A DNA stretch of 10,222 nucleotides from Pseudomonadota bacterium (GCA_023435945.1 JAEZLB010000103.1:1-10222); one strand, 5' to 3'; shown: positions 1 to 6,927, numbered from the stretch's first letter. Translations and numbers: made by a program. Notes: a model not told the origin generated them from the letters alone.

Positions 1-6
1 GTTCAC
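1..6 (-). CDS. Probable first codons of a TnsC-like gene, running out of the window
   Basis: The tnsB stop TGA (5-3) overlaps a GTG at 6-4 in the same GTGA arrangement that joins tnsA to tnsB. A purine-rich GGAAGGG lies just upstream, inside the last tnsB codons. In actinobacterial elements with this TnsA/TnsB pair the next gene usually encodes a TnsC-like AAA+ ATPase. Only two codons (Met, Asn) are visible, so identity rests on context alone. Confidence 0.35.
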
Positions 7-2066
7 CACCCTTCCGACAGACGCATCGGACGCATGGGCTCAACGGGTCCGACCGTAGGCTGAACAACCGGCGCGACCGGAGTGTCGTCGCTTCGTCCGG
101 GCGCAACGCCCACAGCGGGAGGGCCGCCGCTGAGCTCCTGTCGCGCGAGGTGGGCGCGCCCGGCCGACGCTTCGGCACGGGAAAGCGGTCGAGGTTTCGG
201 TTCCGATGGGCCACCAAGCAATTGACGATGAATCTGCTCCGCGCGCCTGAGCACTTCTTTGTCGGTTGGTTTCTTACTCATGTCCCGACGGATCGCTTTC
301 ACCATGTCGATCCCGAATGGAATGGTCGCATAGTCAGCCAGAACCCAACGGCACTCGATCCAGCCATTGTCTTCGACTTTCCGCTGACCCTGTGAGTCGA
401 AGACTAGGGATTCGTCTCGCACCCAGATCTGCATCAGGTTGGTGGGGTCATAGCGCACCTCCCACTTGCCATTCTGCCTAGAATTCAACGATTTCGTTCG
501 TCGCATCTGGAGAAAGCGTGGCGAGTCGGAGTTGTACACGAGATTCTCCAAGTTGACGCCATAGCGATTGATACGACGAAACTCGTGTGGTTTCAGCGAG
601 ATCCAATCGTCGCGTGTCATCGTCCGCACTGGAGTCGGTGCCATCTCCGACATCGCTCGATACATGGCATTGGGAGAGAGCTGCATCCGAGGGGCCGCCG
701 TCAGGTGAAGCCCCGAGTGGGGACGGTTCTGATACACCGTGATGACCCATTCGTCGAGCAGCGCCTGAAGTACAAACAGCGGCCACACAATATCCTTCTC
801 CGGGTTTCGGCCCCGGTGGCTGACCGAGCGTCCCTTGTATCCCGGAATCCATCGGACAAAGTCGTCGCCGATGGTCTTGAGCAAGCGTTCGATATGAGGC
901 TTGGCGGTGGGCTGGTGCGGAGCAGCGACCCGAGGGTGCACTCCCCGAAGTTCCGTTGCTCGTTCGAAGACCGGTGAGACGAAGATCTTGCCACGGTCAA
1001 CTACGACACCCCGCACATCGATGATGGGCTTGTTCTCGAGTGCCCTATCGAGATCGATCTGGGGGGATAACCTGTCCGACAGGTAACTTCGTGCGACAGT
1101 CATATTCTCAATCCAGCCTGGCAACATCTGTTGCGGGATACAGGAGTTCGCCCAGAGTTCGATAGCATCCACAGTTTTGCAGGCGTTCGGGCGGAGAATT
1201 CCTGCGGTCATGCTCAGTGTCGCGACGTCGATGCCGGCAGCCAAATCGATGCGGCATGGTTGACCATCGGGCAGTAAGGCCATTGCGTCGAGTGGTGTTG
1301 AGTCGAGCTGCACTTCTTCGCCTGGATACAACGCGACAATCTTCGAGAACGCTCGGTCGGGGCTGTTCGCGTGACTGCGGCGCGACGTCGCATCGCCGGT
1401 GGTGTGCTCACCGCGGTCAAGTGCAGCCAGTAAGGCGTACATCGACGACCGGCACGGCACCGGCACGTTGTCGTCACGAAGGCGACGCTCTGCGATTTCG
1501 AGGATCTGCTTCTTGGTAGGCGTCGACTTGTCTACGTAGTGCGCCTTCACCATCTCCAGGACGACGATCACACGCTCGTGCACCCCGGACAGACGCACAT
1601 GACCCGGCATGCCGCGCTGATCGATACATCCGAGTAGGCCCGCAGCGTTGAAGCGTTTCCACTTACGCCACATAGTGGTCATGGAGACCTGCCGCCCCAG
1701 GGTTTGTAGCTCGGCACGCTTATCCGAAAGTCGTTCTTGTACAGTCGGGATCGGGGTACCCGAAGACGCTTGTCCTTGCGCCAGCTGTTCCATGGCGTGT
1801 TTGATGTCGGAGAAGTGCTTATACCAAAACTGAGCATCTCGTCGCTGTTCGTCGGTGGCGAGGTCGAGCAGTCTCTGATCGGCGATACTTGGTCCAGAGG
1901 CGTCGGGACCGACGAAGGAATCGTCGCAGAGCAACATCGCTACCGGCAAGGTCAGGTCGCTGCCGTCATCGAGACATTTGAGTCGAAGGGCCAGTCCGTC
2001 GCTGTCGCGGATATGCCAGCTCTGGCCGCGGAGTTCGATGATGTCGCCAATATGCAGTTCGATCAC
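3..2066 (-). CDS. tnsB: TnsB-like DDE transposase (Mu transposase C-terminal family)
   Basis: This is the 687-residue catalytic transposase, which would bind the end repeats and join the 3' transposon ends to target DNA. A helical DNA-binding region with an HTH look lies around residues 105-155. The RNase H-like core follows with candidate catalytic residues D255 (in VQLDSTP), D357 (in VVVDRGK) and E393 (in PHIER), so the DDE triad looks intact. A Mu-type C-terminal beta-barrel region (about 485-560, ending near YDPTNLMQIWV) is followed by a charged, proline-rich tail that probably contacts the ATPase partner. Length is normal for TnsB/TniA proteins. It starts at a GTG that overlaps the tnsA stop (GTGA) with no clear Shine-Dalgarno, so it is probably translated by coupling. 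The palindrome GGTGATCACC lies just upstream (2069-2078) inside tnsA. Family assignment is firm. Confidence 0.93.
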   Translation of the reverse strand: MIELHIGDIIELRGQSWHIRDSDGLALRLKCLDDGSDLTLPVAMLLCDDSFVGPDASGPSIADQRLLDLATDEQRRDAQFWYKHFSDIKHAMEQLAQGQASSGTPIPTVQERLSDKRAELQTLGRQVSMTTMWRKWKRFNAAGLLGCIDQRGMPGHVRLSGVHERVIVVLEMVKAHYVDKSTPTKKQILEIAERRLRDDNVPVPCRSSMYALLAALDRGEHTTGDATSRRSHANSPDRAFSKIVALYPGEEVQLDSTPLDAMALLPDGQPCRIDLAAGIDVATLSMTAGILRPNACKTVDAIELWANSCIPQQMLPGWIENMTVARSYLSDRLSPQIDLDRALENKPIIDVRGVVVDRGKIFVSPVFERATELRGVHPRVAAPHQPTAKPHIERLLKTIGDDFVRWIPGYKGRSVSHRGRNPEKDIVWPLFVLQALLDEWVITVYQNRPHSGLHLTAAPRMQLSPNAMYRAMSEMAPTPVRTMTRDDWISLKPHEFRRINRYGVNLENLVYNSDSPRFLQMRRTKSLNSRQNGKWEVRYDPTNLMQIWVRDESLVFDSQGQRKVEDNGWIECRWVLADYATIPFGIDMVKAIRRDMSKKPTDKEVLRRAEQIHRQLLGGPSEPKPRPLSRAEASAGRAHLARQELSGGPPAVGVAPGRSDDTPVAPVVQPTVGPVEPMRPMRLSEGW

Positions 2067-2845
2067 GAGGTGATCACCGTGGTCCAGGTCAGCGGGCGGG
2101 CCAGGTCGACGTGAATCTCTCTGTTCCAGATCATGTGGTACGTGCTGCAGATGAGATGGCTTTCGTCGAATTCAGCCCTGTCCGAGGCGTTGTCGATCAG
2201 CTCGCCGAATTGCACGCCGTTTCGCCCCGATCGATTCACGCAGATCGTGATAGCGGATCGTGCTTTTGCTGACGGTGCAAACCGCGGATGGTGGTAGGCG
2301 CATAGCAGCCGTAGGTTGCGTTCTTCCGTCGGGTTCATAGTTGTGAATTCTTCGTAGCCCCAGCCCAACTCGCGACACACGTCGCGGGTGCGTTGATGCT
2401 GGAGCCGATCTTTCTCGCGGAGACGATCTGCCGGCTTGACGTCGATAACGAGAGCCGATCCGTCGCGTCTTCGGATGAAAAAGTCCGGGGCGTGCCGGTG
2501 GTGCGTCTGGCCCTTCGGCCACAGCAGCCAGAACGGGTTGGAGCTGACCGCGATTGCGTCGCCCCGAAAGTCGACGGTCATCAGGGCAGTCATCTCGAAC
2601 CGCGACTCAAAGCTGACATGGCCTTGTGAACGCGAGAACCAGTACTTGCCTTGATGGGAACGGCGACCGCGGTAGGCCGGGAAACTCCGGATAGGCCTGC
2701 ATAGCTCAAATGACACGCGCGAAACCTCAGGTGTGAGACGGGTTCGTACGCGCTGCCCGGTCTTTGGGTCTTGATAAAGCACCATCGTGTAGGGCGCGTC
2801 ATTGACGGGCAGTGGCCCTTCCGTCGGGACCGGCGGCGGGGTCAC
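2063..2845 (-). CDS. tnsA: TnsA-like transposon endonuclease subunit
   Basis: A 260-residue protein of the actinobacterial TnsA-like heteromeric transposase subunits, which cut the 5' strands at the element ends so transposition is cut-and-paste. Counting from the chosen start, the restriction-endonuclease-like core shows a Glu in FESRFE (E80 or E84), D121 in HAPDFF and D135-V-K137 in VIDVKPAD, matching the E...D...xK pattern. The C-terminal part (about 190-260, with STYHMIWNREIHVDL) fits the helical domain that contacts TnsC. The frame stays open to a TTG at 2977, but no Shine-Dalgarno precedes it. GTG at 2845 has GGAG six bases upstream and overlaps the stop of a small upstream ORF as GTGA, so it is preferred. 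GTG at 2857 is an alternative. Confidence 0.88.
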   Translation of the reverse strand: MTPPPVPTEGPLPVNDAPYTMVLYQDPKTGQRVRTRLTPEVSRVSFELCRPIRSFPAYRGRRSHQGKYWFSRSQGHVSFESRFEMTALMTVDFRGDAIAVSSNPFWLLWPKGQTHHRHAPDFFIRRRDGSALVIDVKPADRLREKDRLQHQRTRDVCRELGWGYEEFTTMNPTEERNLRLLCAYHHPRFAPSAKARSAITICVNRSGRNGVQFGELIDNASDRAEFDESHLICSTYHMIWNREIHVDLARPLTWTTVITS

Positions 2846-2949
2846 GGCCGTCTCCACCAGCCATCGGGGCCTGCAGCCCGCGATGGGATCGGAGGCCAGG
2901 ATGCAAAGCTGGGGTTGACATCGTGCCGGAAGCGCGCTGAAATAAGCAT
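2842..2949 (-). CDS. Possible 35-codon leader ORF upstream of tnsA
   Basis: An ATG at 2949-2947, preceded by the purine run GAGAGGGAGAC, opens a 35-codon frame beginning MLISARFRHD and ending WWRRP. Its TGA stop (2844-2842) overlaps the preferred tnsA GTG in the same four-base GTGA arrangement used at the tnsA/tnsB and tnsB/tnsC junctions. It resembles no protein I recognise. It may serve only to bring ribosomes to the tnsA start. The spacing from GGGAG to ATG is short (2 bases). A chance ORF cannot be excluded. Confidence 0.35.
   Translation of the reverse strand: MLISARFRHDVNPSFASWPPIPSRAAGPDGWWRRP
2915..2943 (+). promoter_or_regulatory. Candidate plus-strand promoter facing the tns operon
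   Basis: TTGACA at 2915-2920 is a perfect -35 consensus. With a 17-bp spacer comes TGAAAT (2938-2943), a weak -10 whose second base does not fit TAnnnT. Transcription would start near 2950, opposite the ribosome binding site of the small ORF before tnsA. Confidence 0.35.
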
Positions 2950-3028
2950 GTCTCCCTCTCAAGGGTGAAGTAAGCAATTAGCGGCCAAGTGCCGCACCGA
3001 AGAAGCCGGGATTCCAGCCCGGCTTTTT
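2950..3028 (+). ncRNA. Candidate antisense RNA to the tns operon leader
   Basis: A plus-strand transcript from the TTGACA promoter would be about 79 nt. Its 5' end, GTCTCCCTCTC, is complementary to the purine-rich ribosome binding site of the small ORF upstream of tnsA. It would then fold a small hairpin (GCGGC 2981-2985, loop CAAGT, GCCGC 2991-2995) and end at an intrinsic terminator (3003-3028). Two hairpins with a 5' segment covering a translation start is the layout of antisense RNAs such as RNA-OUT of IS10. The terminator is seen directly; the promoter is weaker, and the regulatory role is inferred. Confidence 0.35.
3003..3028 (+). terminator. Intrinsic terminator on the plus strand
   Basis: AAGCCGGG (3003-3010) and CCCGGCTT (3018-3025) form a perfect 8-bp stem with a 7-base loop, followed by a five-T run at 3024-3028. 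The T run is on the plus strand, opposite to tnsA, and no plus-strand gene lies upstream, which suggests a short RNA or a block on antisense transcription. Confidence 0.7.
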
Positions 3029-3699
3029 CAGCGTCTGGGGAATCTCGATGCCCCGTCAGCGGAAAACATTTGAGTCGCTTGTGCGGTGCCACCTCCTCAT
3101 TGACCTGGACGTTCGACTGCCTCCGATGGGCGCACTCATCGAGCCCCGTGCGTTTATGCGCAGGCTGAAGGGCCTGCCTCCTCACCGGAATTAGCAACGT
3201 CAGTTGAGCACAAAGTGACAGAATCGCACAAGGGTTGCAGCAACTACCACTTCGATCAGATTTGCCGAGATGAGCGGTACTATCGCGCAATCTTTCGGGG
3301 GTTGTTTGCGAACGCCAAAGGCTGCTGGAATCACGGAACCTAGAGAATAGAGCCTTCCGTATTCTACTGCTACATACTAAATTAACGCGTTTAGCGAGGT
3401 CGAAGCCTTTTGGCCCGCGTCTCAGCGTCAGCGTGTAGTTGGCCAACGCGGGTCCGTGTGTTGCCTATAAGCAACACCTGTGAGCTGGACCTTCCAGCAA
3501 ATTGCTGTTCACTGATGCGCGTGCAAGCAGTTAACATAAAATCGACTTTGCACTCCAGAGTTTGCTGATAGATCCGCGGCCAACTGCATCGAATACGCCG
3601 CCATACCGACCGTGACACCACACTCGCAGCGTCAGGGTCTCTGAATCTGCGCAGCTGGTTCGGCTCTGATTTCGCCCGAGGCCTGTCGGTGCGCCGCGC
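3029..3699. other. Gene-free stretch of about 670 bp
   Basis: No frame here has convincing composition, start or family resemblance. It should contain the promoter of the tns operon, which I could not pin down. Visible items: a short AT-richer zone around 3355-3395 containing AACGCGTT, and a hairpin with GTGTTGC (3458-3464), loop CTATAA, GCAACAC (3471-3477). The hairpin has no T run, so it looks more like an operator or RNA structure than a terminator. Confidence 0.5.
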
Positions 3700-3711
3700 T
3701 ATCTTGATCCG
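3700..3711 (+). promoter_or_regulatory. Leaderless promoter -10 for the 353-aa gene
   Basis: TATCTT (3700-3705) matches TAnnnT and is followed by six bases and then the ATG at 3712. That spacing puts the transcription start on the A of the start codon, as in mycobacterial leaderless genes. It also supports this start, since no Shine-Dalgarno is present. Confidence 0.55.
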
Positions 3712-4773
3712 ATGCGCTGGTTTGCCCGCCCTGATAATCGCTCGCTGGAGCTGAGGGTCGCCCCGCGGCTCGCCTCGTGGAACAAGGCTGACGATCCAGA
3801 TCAGGTCCGATTGCAGGAGTACCTCGACGATACGGAGGATTTGATCGCTGGCGGCGCACGGATCAGGGGCCCGTGGGCGCTGCGCCTCGACGTCGGTTTA
3901 CCGAGTTCACGAGACCTGCTCGATGCCAGCGACCTGGATAACTACGCGTATCCGCTCGCATCGCGCCTGCACGATGTCGACTTGGTGTCGGTGTGGTGCA
4001 CGAAGCGCCATGGCGAACAATCGTCTGTGCGGATCTGTGCCGCCCGAGAAATTCCTGCGCCCACCGCCGCCGGTGTGGTCGTCGCGACCACTGCGGCTTC
4101 TTCCACGAGCGTCGCCTACAAGGAGGCTATCCACGCTGCCGTCTCTGGCGCTGCCGTACTACCGGATGGTCCAGTTCGGCTCGAATTGTCCTTCGTGGTC
4201 GGCCCACGTCGCAATTGGCTGAACCTCTGGAAGCAGACGATCGACGCGCTCGACCCCCTGCTGGGTCGTACCCGGCCAGATCAGGCATGGCATCCCCGCG
4301 ACGGCCGAATCACCGAACTCGGCCTGCACTGCACCGTGGACCAATTCGCCGGCAACAAGGTCGTAGTGGGCATCTACGCTTCGGCCCAATCCGCCAGTGT
4401 TAGCGAGGACAGCCCGCTCGACGTCCCACAAAGACCGGTTGGCGAGTTCGTCGATGTCGTGCCAGCTGATGCACTCGCCGGAGTGGATCAACGCACCCGC
4501 GCACACGAATTCCGGAATGACGACGCCGGCTATCTCGCATGGCTCGCCGCCAACCCGGAAGGCTTCGTCGTGAACATCACCCGTAACTACAACGTGTCTA
4601 CCGCGCGGGTGCATCGCGCAACGTGCCGCACCATCAGCGGTCAGAATCCGCACAACGGGCCATGGACTGGTACCTACGTCAAGGTGTGCGCCGTTAAGTC
4701 GGCGGACGCCGAAGAGTGGGCCGCAAACACCGTGCGAAAGCCCATCCTGCCGTGCGGAACTTGCCGGCCCTGA
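3712..4773 (+). CDS. Unrecognised protein, possible tandem RusA-like folds with a Cys/His C-terminal domain
   Basis: I do not recognise this 353-residue protein with certainty. Residues about 54-112 read like a RusA-type Holliday-junction resolvase half: WALRLDVGLP followed by SDLDNYAYPLASRL, where DLDN resembles the metal-binding DxDN of RusA. Residues about 153-222 look like a second, degenerate copy (VRLELSFVVGPRRNW, then NLWKQTIDALDPLLG). The C-terminal 70 residues (from GFVVNITRN) contain H301, C305, C326 and a final CGTC pair (C348, C351), suggesting a zinc-binding unit. No signal peptide or membrane segment is seen. It is transcribed alone and converges with the RHH gene, leaving 31 bp. 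A nucleic-acid role within the element is plausible; the RusA link is my inference from motif pattern only. Confidence 0.75.
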   Translation: MRWFARPDNRSLELRVAPRLASWNKADDPDQVRLQEYLDDTEDLIAGGARIRGPWALRLDVGLPSSRDLLDASDLDNYAYPLASRLHDVDLVSVWCTKRHGEQSSVRICAAREIPAPTAAGVVVATTAASSTSVAYKEAIHAAVSGAAVLPDGPVRLELSFVVGPRRNWLNLWKQTIDALDPLLGRTRPDQAWHPRDGRITELGLHCTVDQFAGNKVVVGIYASAQSASVSEDSPLDVPQRPVGEFVDVVPADALAGVDQRTRAHEFRNDDAGYLAWLAANPEGFVVNITRNYNVSTARVHRATCRTISGQNPHNGPWTGTYVKVCAVKSADAEEWAANTVRKPILPCGTCRP

Positions 4774-4804
4774 CACGTCTGACCGCCGCGGAGCGTAAAG
4801 ATGC

Positions 4805-5116
4805 TCATCTGAGCTCGTCGGACTGGGACGCAGAACGACCCCGTGCGGCCAGTCGCTCGAATTTTGTTGGTGCGCTATTGAACTCGGACGCAAGCTGGGC
4901 GTAGCCAGCATCCAGGATTTGTTCGTGCATAGCCTCAGCGCCCACCCGAAGCAGAATCCGCAGTACAGCGGCATCCGAGCTGATGTCGCCCGAGGCGTAG
5001 TCATTGTGGTGTGCCCACTGTCGCAGAACCTCGAAAGCTGGCGAGCCCCGATGGAGGAAGGGAGCGATCATCGCCTCGTCTGCGTCGCGGAGAATCAGGC
5101 TCACTCGCTTACTCAT
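4805..5116 (-). CDS. Small ribbon-helix-helix-like protein
   Basis: A 103-residue soluble protein. The N-terminus (KRVSLILRDADEAMIAPFL) reads as a beta strand followed by a helix, like RHH DNA-binding proteins and antitoxins. The helical segment around SSDAAVLRILLRVGAEAM would follow in a DNA-binding or dimerisation role. A strong Shine-Dalgarno (AAGGAAGG, seven bases before ATG) supports the start. It lies 44 bp after the recombinase gene on the same strand, so the two are probably cotranscribed. It could regulate the recombinase promoter or help the recombinase as a directionality factor. No toxin partner sits beside it. The RHH call is moderate; the role is inference. Confidence 0.7.
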   Translation of the reverse strand: MSKRVSLILRDADEAMIAPFLHRGSPAFEVLRQWAHHNDYASGDISSDAAVLRILLRVGAEAMHEQILDAGYAQLASEFNSAPTKFERLAARGRSASQSDELR

Positions 5117-5160
5117 TGCGGGGCCTTCCTTAGTCGTTGGGGCAAGTCGATCGCTTCGTT

Positions 5161-6291
5161 TCAGCTCGTCCCATCTTCCTCCCGCTGTTTGGGCAGTAGT
5201 GAGTAGAGCTGATTTTGCGCTGCCGCACTTCGTGTTTCAATCCCCGCCGCCGTAACGTAACGCTGCGACGTCGTCATCGACTCATGTCCGAGGAGTTTCA
5301 TCAGCGTGTAGACGCTGACATTTGAGGTCGCGAGTTCAGTTGCATAGGTGTGGCGAAGGCCGTGCACCAGGGCGCCGGGCACGGGGCGCGCTTCAGGCCC
5401 TGCGCGTTTGAACGCGCGCTTGATACGTGACTGTAGAGTGCCCCGCGTCATCCGTTCACCGTCCCGACCGACGAACAGCGGGGCGGAATGCGGCCAGCCC
5501 GACAATGGTCTACTCGTCGGCGACGATGTGCGCTTCTTGCTCTGAGGAAACCGTCCGGCACGACTATCCATATAGGTTCCGATCATCTCCAGCAGGGCTG
5601 CCTCGATGGGGACGTTGCGTTCCTTGCCGCCTTTGCCTTTCACGTTGATCACTGCGGAGCCGTCGTCGAGCGTTCGTATGTCGCCAACATCGACCAGGCG
5701 CAGTTCTTCGGCCCGCAGTCCCGCGAGGAGTGCAGTGAGGATGAGCGCGAGATCTCTTTCTTTCCAATCTGTTCGGCGAGTATTGGACTCCTGCGTGACA
5801 GCAGAGAGCAATGCTTCCACAGCGGTTCGGGGGAGCGCTTTCGGCAGCGGCTTCTTCAGCTTCGGTCGTCCAACGAGCTGCATGGGGTTGGCCGCCAAAA
5901 GTTCGTTGGTATAGAGGAAGGTGCACAACACATTCCAGGTTGACCAACAGCGTCGGATCGATGCCGCCTCGTGGTCGGCTGCAAACGCCGCGAACGCAGC
6001 CCGCATCGAATCGCGAGTTATGTCAGCTGGACTGAGACGGGCCGGCTCACCACCGGTAAGCAGATTGGCAATGGCGACGAAGTCGCGGCGATAGGCCTTC
6101 ATGGTGTGCGCCGAGGGTTTACTTGCCTGCCGGTGATCCAAGAACTGCTGGAACCACTCGGGGATCTCATCGACGGAGGGCGCGACGGCACCAGCTTCAA
6201 TAACGCCTTCGATGACGGAGTAGCCGGGATCGGTCTCATGCGACACACGGTCAGCCTCGCAGATGAACGATGGATAATCAACGTTATCCAT
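5161..6291 (-). CDS. Xer-like tyrosine recombinase (site-specific integrase)
   Basis: A 376-residue tyrosine recombinase. A SAM-like core-binding domain spans about residues 42-140, and the catalytic domain follows with R193 (GLRAEEL), a Lys in KGKGGK (about 218-223), H310 and R313 (HGLRHTYA), H336 (LLGHES) and the nucleophile Y345 (QRY). All expected active-site residues are present. It is about 75 residues longer than XerC/XerD: an N-terminal extension of about 40 and an insertion near 245-270. It has no obvious phage-type arm-binding domain. The ATG at 6291 has no clear Shine-Dalgarno, and an inverted repeat covers the start. It heads a probable operon with the RHH gene. Possible roles are recombination at dif or dif-like sites, cointegrate resolution, or integration of the whole element. 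Confidence 0.92.
   Translation of the reverse strand: MDNVDYPSFICEADRVSHETDPGYSVIEGVIEAGAVAPSVDEIPEWFQQFLDHRQASKPSAHTMKAYRRDFVAIANLLTGGEPARLSPADITRDSMRAAFAAFAADHEAASIRRCWSTWNVLCTFLYTNELLAANPMQLVGRPKLKKPLPKALPRTAVEALLSAVTQESNTRRTDWKERDLALILTALLAGLRAEELRLVDVGDIRTLDDGSAVINVKGKGGKERNVPIEAALLEMIGTYMDSRAGRFPQSKKRTSSPTSRPLSGWPHSAPLFVGRDGERMTRGTLQSRIKRAFKRAGPEARPVPGALVHGLRHTYATELATSNVSVYTLMKLLGHESMTTSQRYVTAAGIETRSAAAQNQLYSLLPKQREEDGTS
6271..6290. repeat. Inverted repeat at the recombinase start: operator or recombination core
   Basis: TGGATAA (6271-6277) and TTATCCA (6284-6290) flank a six-base centre, TCAACG. The inner pattern ATAA, six bases, TTAT is shared with dif (6682-6695). This is the layout of a tyrosine-recombinase core site, but overlap with the gene's first codons fits an autoregulatory operator equally well. 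Confidence 0.45.
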
Positions 6292-6352
6292 ATTATTGGG
6301 TGCTACGCGGTTCCAGCCTGCGTGAACAGGGGACGCTGCATCACCTACATAA

Positions 6353-6365
6353 CGTCACAGTGACG
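6353..6365. promoter_or_regulatory. Palindrome upstream of the recombinase gene
   Basis: CGTCAC, one central A, GTGACG form a perfect 13-bp odd palindrome about 60 bp before the recombinase start. A second odd palindrome, GCGGAC T GTCCGC, occurs at 6397-6409, against the first end repeat. Both could bind a dimeric regulator; neither is assigned. Confidence 0.3.
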
Positions 6366-6401
6366 AATTCAACGGTTCACGCTGGACTTCGAAGGCGCGG
6401 A

Positions 6402-6630
6402 CTGTCCGCCGCTGTCAGGTAGTTCTGGACTGTCGATCGTCCTGTCCGGCGCTGTCAGATAGTCATGGATTCAGACTCAGCGTTATGTCCACGCCGGCCG
6501 AAGATCCGCAGGTGCACGGGCAGGGACCTGGGCGGGTGTCACTGTCAGATAGTTCTGGAACGGAGGGCGAGAAATCGGACAGCTACCAGGTTTTCACGGA
6601 TTACTCCCAACTAGTTCCGGATCGGACACA
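6402..6630 (+). repeat. Transposon end: four spaced 19-bp repeats, candidate TnsB sites
   Basis: Copies lie at 6411-6429, 6451-6469, 6541-6559 and 6603-6621, all in the same orientation. The core is CTGTCAGATAGTTCTGGA; copy 1 has G for A inside CAGATAG, copy 2 has TCA for TTC, and copy 4 is diverged (14 of 19 match copy 3). Copies 1 and 2 share a longer block including CTGTCCG upstream, with an exact 40-bp period. ATCGGACA occurs at 6574-6581 and again at 6621-6628 next to the terminus. Several spaced TnsB-type sites over about 220 bp resemble the left end of Tn7. Arm-type sites for the neighbouring tyrosine recombinase are the alternative reading. Confidence 0.6.
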
Positions 6631-6674
6631 GCTGCGCCGACGTCGTCATCGCGGCAGTGCAACTCGCATTTGGT

Positions 6675-6702
6675 TTTGCCGATAAGCCACATTATGTCAA
6701 GT
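6675..6702 (+). other. dif: dif site (Xer recombination site of the replication terminus)
   Basis: The left arm TTTGCCGATAA, six-base centre GCCACA and right arm TTATGTCAAGT match the actinobacterial dif pattern, whose half-sites read CCGATAA and TTATGTCAAGT. XerC would bind the left arm and XerD the right. The usual consensus, as I recall it, has T rather than G as the first central base. The site is 44 bp beyond the probable transposon edge and implies either the chromosome terminus or an element that has captured a dif-like site. Confidence 0.8.
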
Positions 6703-6927
6703 TAAGTACGCCGTGTTCATCTGATGAATCATGTGGCACCCGAAGCGCCCTCGCCTGCCGCATCGGATCGAGATGGCCAAAGCGCCTCGACGCCAACGAC
6801 TCACGGAGCGTGCACGAGATTCGGGCGCCTCCGTCCCGGTGCGACTGTCGCGACGCGCGTCCGCGAAGCTTCGTTTCACGATGGACCTATGGGTTCCGAG
6901 TTGATTGACAATCCGCCACGACCGCGC
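6703..6927. other. Short gene-free stretch between dif and the RES toxin gene
   Basis: I see no gene here. A small odd palindrome, TTCATC T GATGAA (6716-6728), lies 13 bp from dif and could be an accessory binding site. The rest is downstream of the toxin gene on the minus strand; I found no clear terminator. Confidence 0.4.

Larger units (their letters stand above)
1..6630. mobile_element. Tn7-like transposon, one end plus tnsA/tnsB (left part outside window)
   Basis: TnsA-like and TnsB-like genes form an operon, and four direct copies of a 19-bp repeat lie at 6411-6621, between the last internal gene and the flanking chromosome. The outermost copy is followed by a sequence that reads, inward from outside on the minus strand, TGTGTCCGATCCGGAACTAG. 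Tn7-family termini begin with TGT, so 6630 (or 6628, giving TGTCC) is the best guess for the edge. Genes between tnsA and this end (353-aa protein, RHH protein, tyrosine recombinase) would be cargo or accessory functions. If 6630 is the edge, the five-base target duplication would be GCTGC at 6631-6635, repeated at the far end outside the window. The gene content is firm; the exact boundary is inferred. Confidence 0.6.

Noticed and set aside
2846..2977. Longer tnsA from TTG 2977
   Set aside because: TTG without a ribosome binding site, and the extra 44 residues do not resemble the family; GTG 2845 has GGAG at good spacing.
2799..3446. 215-codon minus-strand open frame upstream of tnsA
   Set aside because: No recognisable motif, Cys/Ser/Arg-rich shadow-like composition, and it runs across the start region of tnsA in another frame.
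3529..3539. AGTTAACATAA, which resembles a XerD half-site of dif
   Set aside because: The opposite half lacks the CGATAA arm at the required six-base spacing, so it is probably chance.
4159..5004. 281-codon minus-strand frame
   Set aside because: Antisense shadow of the 353-aa gene; no motif, and it overlaps the RHH gene in another frame.
6411..6621. CRISPR array
   Set aside because: Only four repeats, unequal spacing (40, 90 and 62 bp), no repeat palindrome and no cas genes; a transposon end fits better.
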